Origin: an uncultured Dorea sp.
Lineage (GTDB): Bacteria; Bacillota; Clostridia; Lachnospirales; Lachnospiraceae
Length of the DNA: 64,000 nucleotides
Assembly (NCBI GenBank): GCA_900550865.1
Contig: URTM01000008.1
Location: 21,503 to 85,502, forward strand
Direction of reading: 5' to 3'
How positions within the stretch are numbered: the first letter of the stretch is position 1; each line of letters starts with the position of its first letter. The notes under the pieces were generated by a model, which saw only the letters and a list, made by a program, of their open reading frames with translations, did no database searches and was not told where the DNA came from. This document shows, one piece after another, positions 62,231 to 64,000 of the stretch. Made by a program: the position numbers and the translations under genes.

Positions 62231-64000
62231 GAAATCAGTCGGTCATTTTTTGCGGACAGTTCAATACATGCCTGTCTGTTTCGCTCCCTGCTCCTGCGTT
62301 TGCTCTCGTTTGATTTCTCCCTCTGTATCTTCTTGGCACAAGCAGGACAATACTTCGATATGCCAGAGCGGGGAACATATTCAACACCGCACACCGTACA
62401 ATTCTTAGGCTTTAACGCAGTCCACCGCTTTGTCGGTGTGATATGTAATTCACCGACAAAGCCGATGAATTTATAATAAATCTTGATTTCCTGCCGCACC
62501 ATTCCGTCTGTAAGTTTCTCACGTTCCGAAACAAGTATCTTGTCTATAAGTGCGTTTATGATGGTTGCGTCCAGTTCCTTAATGCCTTGATAGTTGCGGA
62601 TTAGGGAGAGGAAATCACGGACACCCTGCGTCTTCTCATAGCTGTCGCTGAGCGTTTCCGTTACCTCTTTCAGCCTTGCTTCAATTTCAAGCTGTTCTTT
62701 CTGGTATTTTCCCGACATCATCTCAAAATTCCGCTCGGTAATACGCTCCATCACCTTATCTTCATAGAGTGAGGAAAACAGCCTGTCCAGTTCTGCAAGG
62801 CGTTTGTTCAGTTTTCTTTGCTCCTTTTCCAGTGCCTTTGCCTTGCTCTGGTCTGTTTCCGTGAGCCGCTTTTCAATCGCCCTCACTGCCTTTTCATCAT
62901 TGACTGCCATATCCGCAAATCGGTTGATGTCGGTGAGGACAGCGTTGAACAAGTCCCTCGCTTCAATGCTGTGTGCGGTACACATGATATTACCGTATCT
63001 GCCATAATTATTGCAGGAATATTGTACGCAGTCGATGATGTCGGGGCGTTTCCTCCTGTTGGCACTCATAGCCCGCATCGCATAGCCGCAGTCCGCACAC
63101 TTAATAACGCCTGCAAAGATGTTCTCAAAGCCGCCCTTGTTTTCTGGTAATCTGCGGCTTGTAATAAGCTGCTGTACGGTATCAAATTCCTCCTGCGTGA
63201 CTATCCCCTCATGGGTGTCTGGTATCACTTCCCATTCTTCGGGCAGCTTAGAGGGGCGTTTCTTGCTTTTCATGTTGGCGGCAATCCGCTTGTAGCCTGC
63301 AAGGTTTCCCGCATATATCGGGCTTCTTAAAATGCCCCTTACGCTGTTCTCGCTCCAAATATAACGGTTCTCCTCATTCTCCTCAAAATACCTCTCATAG
63401 CCTGTTGCCCCCTGCTCCGCCGCATAAGCGGCGGGGCGTAAGATATGCTGTTTGTTGATGTGCTTGCGGATTTTGGCGATTCCGTTGCCCGCTAACGCAA
63501 GGTCAAATATTTCCCTTACCACATGGGCAACTTTGTCATCTATCAGCAGATGGTTGTGGTCGGCGGGGTCTTTGACGTAACCGTATGGTGCTGTCGTCCC
63601 CATGAATTTCCCCTGCTGAAACCACGCTCGGTACGCCGATTTTATCTTGACCGACACATCGGCGGAATACATTTCGTTTAGGATGTTGCGGAAAGGCGTG
63701 ATGTCCATAGCGGATTTATTGAGCGTGTCCACGCCGTCATTGACCGCTATATACCTCACATTATGCTCTGGGAAAAACACTTCCAGATACAGTCCGCAAT
63801 CAAGATAGTTCCTCCCCAGACGAGATAAATCTTTCGTGATAACGCAGTTTATCAGACCGCTTTCAATGTCCTTAATCATGTTCTGGAAACTTGGTCTTTG
63901 GAAATTTGTACCAGAGTAACCGTCGTCCACATACGTTTTTGCTAAGTGCCATCCCTGCTTTTTCACATAATCCGTGAGGATGGATTTCTGTGTCGCAATG
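62179..64000 (-). CDS. Large serine recombinase (TndX/TnpX type), 5' end beyond window
   Basis: About 606 residues are visible, and the frame is open to the window edge, so the catalytic-serine part lies outside. Visible elements are YVDDGYSGTNFQRPSF, ITKDLSRLGRN, the recombinase domain, and a zinc ribbon with CADCGYAM and later cysteines. A long coiled-coil follows, then a C-terminal ribbon with CTVC and CPACAKKIQ. Such enzymes excise and integrate conjugative or mobilisable transposons of the Tn4451/Tn5397 type. The codon use is richer in G+C than neighbours. Its last ~17 codons and stop are supplied by the interrupted helicase gene. Confidence 0.9.
   Translation of the reverse strand, partial: IATQKSILTDYVKKQGWHLAKTYVDDGYSGTNFQRPSFQNMIKDIESGLINCVITKDLSRLGRNYLDCGLYLEVFFPEHNVRYIAVNDGVDTLNKSAMDITPFRNILNEMYSADVSVKIKSAYRAWFQQGKFMGTTAPYGYVKDPADHNHLLIDDKVAHVVREIFDLALAGNGIAKIRKHINKQHILRPAAYAAEQGATGYERYFEENEENRYIWSENSVRGILRSPIYAGNLAGYKRIAANMKSKKRPSKLPEEWEVIPDTHEGIVTQEEFDTVQQLITSRRLPENKGGFENIFAGVIKCADCGYAMRAMSANRRKRPDIIDCVQYSCNNYGRYGNIMCTAHSIEARDLFNAVLTDINRFADMAVNDEKAVRAIEKRLTETDQSKAKALEKEQRKLNKRLAELDRLFSSLYEDKVMERITERNFEMMSGKYQKEQLEIEARLKEVTETLSDSYEKTQGVRDFLSLIRNYQGIKELDATIINALIDKILVSEREKLTDGMVRQEIKIYYKFIGFVGELHITPTKRWTALKPKNCTVCGVEYVPRSGISKYCPACAKKIQREKSNESKRRSRERNRQACIELSAKNDRLISCSATDASCDRAISAKE
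62226..64000. mobile_element. Left end of an integrated transposon/ICE-like element
   Basis: The junction with the helicase gene lies at about 62226-62240, immediately after the codons for helicase motif VI. The recombinase is the terminal gene, as in TndX/TnpX elements. The opposite end is not in the window, so size and cargo are unknown. Confidence 0.75.

Noticed and set aside
1..64000. tRNA, rRNA and CRISPR arrays
   Set aside because: No cloverleaf ending in a TTC-arm/acceptor pattern, no rRNA signature and no regularly spaced direct repeats were seen by eye.

Overview
The window looks like a chromosomal segment of an anaerobic, endospore-forming Clostridium-relative, most likely Lachnospiraceae. 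The evidence is moderate-to-low G+C, strong AGGAGG ribosome binding sites, a T-box leader on valS, a SpoIIAA-type anti-sigma antagonist at the left edge, [FeFe]-hydrogenase maturases and a GlpP-controlled glycerol regulon. I see no rRNA, tRNA or CRISPR array.

Layout. 1-8.6 kb is a minus-strand housekeeping run: T-box leader, valS, an LTA-synthase-like sulfatase, folC, a 49-residue protein, a TPR membrane protein, then (after a terminator) the start of spoIIAA. 8.6-12.7 kb holds an AEC permease, a hypoxanthine/uracil-type DNA glycosylase, an AAA-ATPase/PD-(D/E)XK protein and a membrane protein. 12.8-18.1 kb holds hydE, hydF, a GNAT acetyltransferase, an Lrp/AsnC regulator and divergent aspA. 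18.6-20.7 kb is a transglutaminase-like protein with an unknown partner. 20.8-27.3 kb is a glycerol catabolic locus (glpP-glpK-glpF and a GlpA-like/FAD/DUF1667 trio) with a terminator leader just before glpP. 27.4-35.8 kb carries a CobW GTPase beside a truncated ATPase remnant, a TDT transporter, a C_GCAxxG_C_C protein, LysR, mgtE behind a long structured leader, SulP, a 203-bp nested palindrome and a ThrH-like phosphatase. 35.9-47.8 kb is an EAL-type c-di-GMP enzyme, a SpoU methyltransferase, a SAM methyltransferase, a zinc-ribbon protein and several transporters.

From about 48 kb the window becomes accessory. A plus-strand TIR/NB-ARC/TPR protein (771 residues) converges on a long, tightly packed minus-strand array. 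In transcription order this is: helicase (only its C-terminal part), MoxR AAA+ ATPase, VWA/HExxH protein, two membrane proteins, metallophosphoesterase, NACHT-like NTPase, unknown helical protein, Ser/Thr-kinase-like protein, second metallophosphoesterase and a BspA-type leucine-rich-repeat protein. Regulated NTPases, a kinase, phosphoesterases and a helicase in one array resemble prokaryotic conflict (defence) systems. I do not recognise this exact combination, and it is the best candidate here for an undescribed system.

The right edge is a mobile element. A large TndX/TnpX-type serine recombinase has entered the helicase gene at its conserved QRxGR motif VI, and the recombinase reading frame ends inside target sequence. 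Five intergenic copies of a ~28-nt imperfect palindrome are scattered between 15.7 and 32.9 kb.

Functions are inferred by reading motifs; no database search was run.
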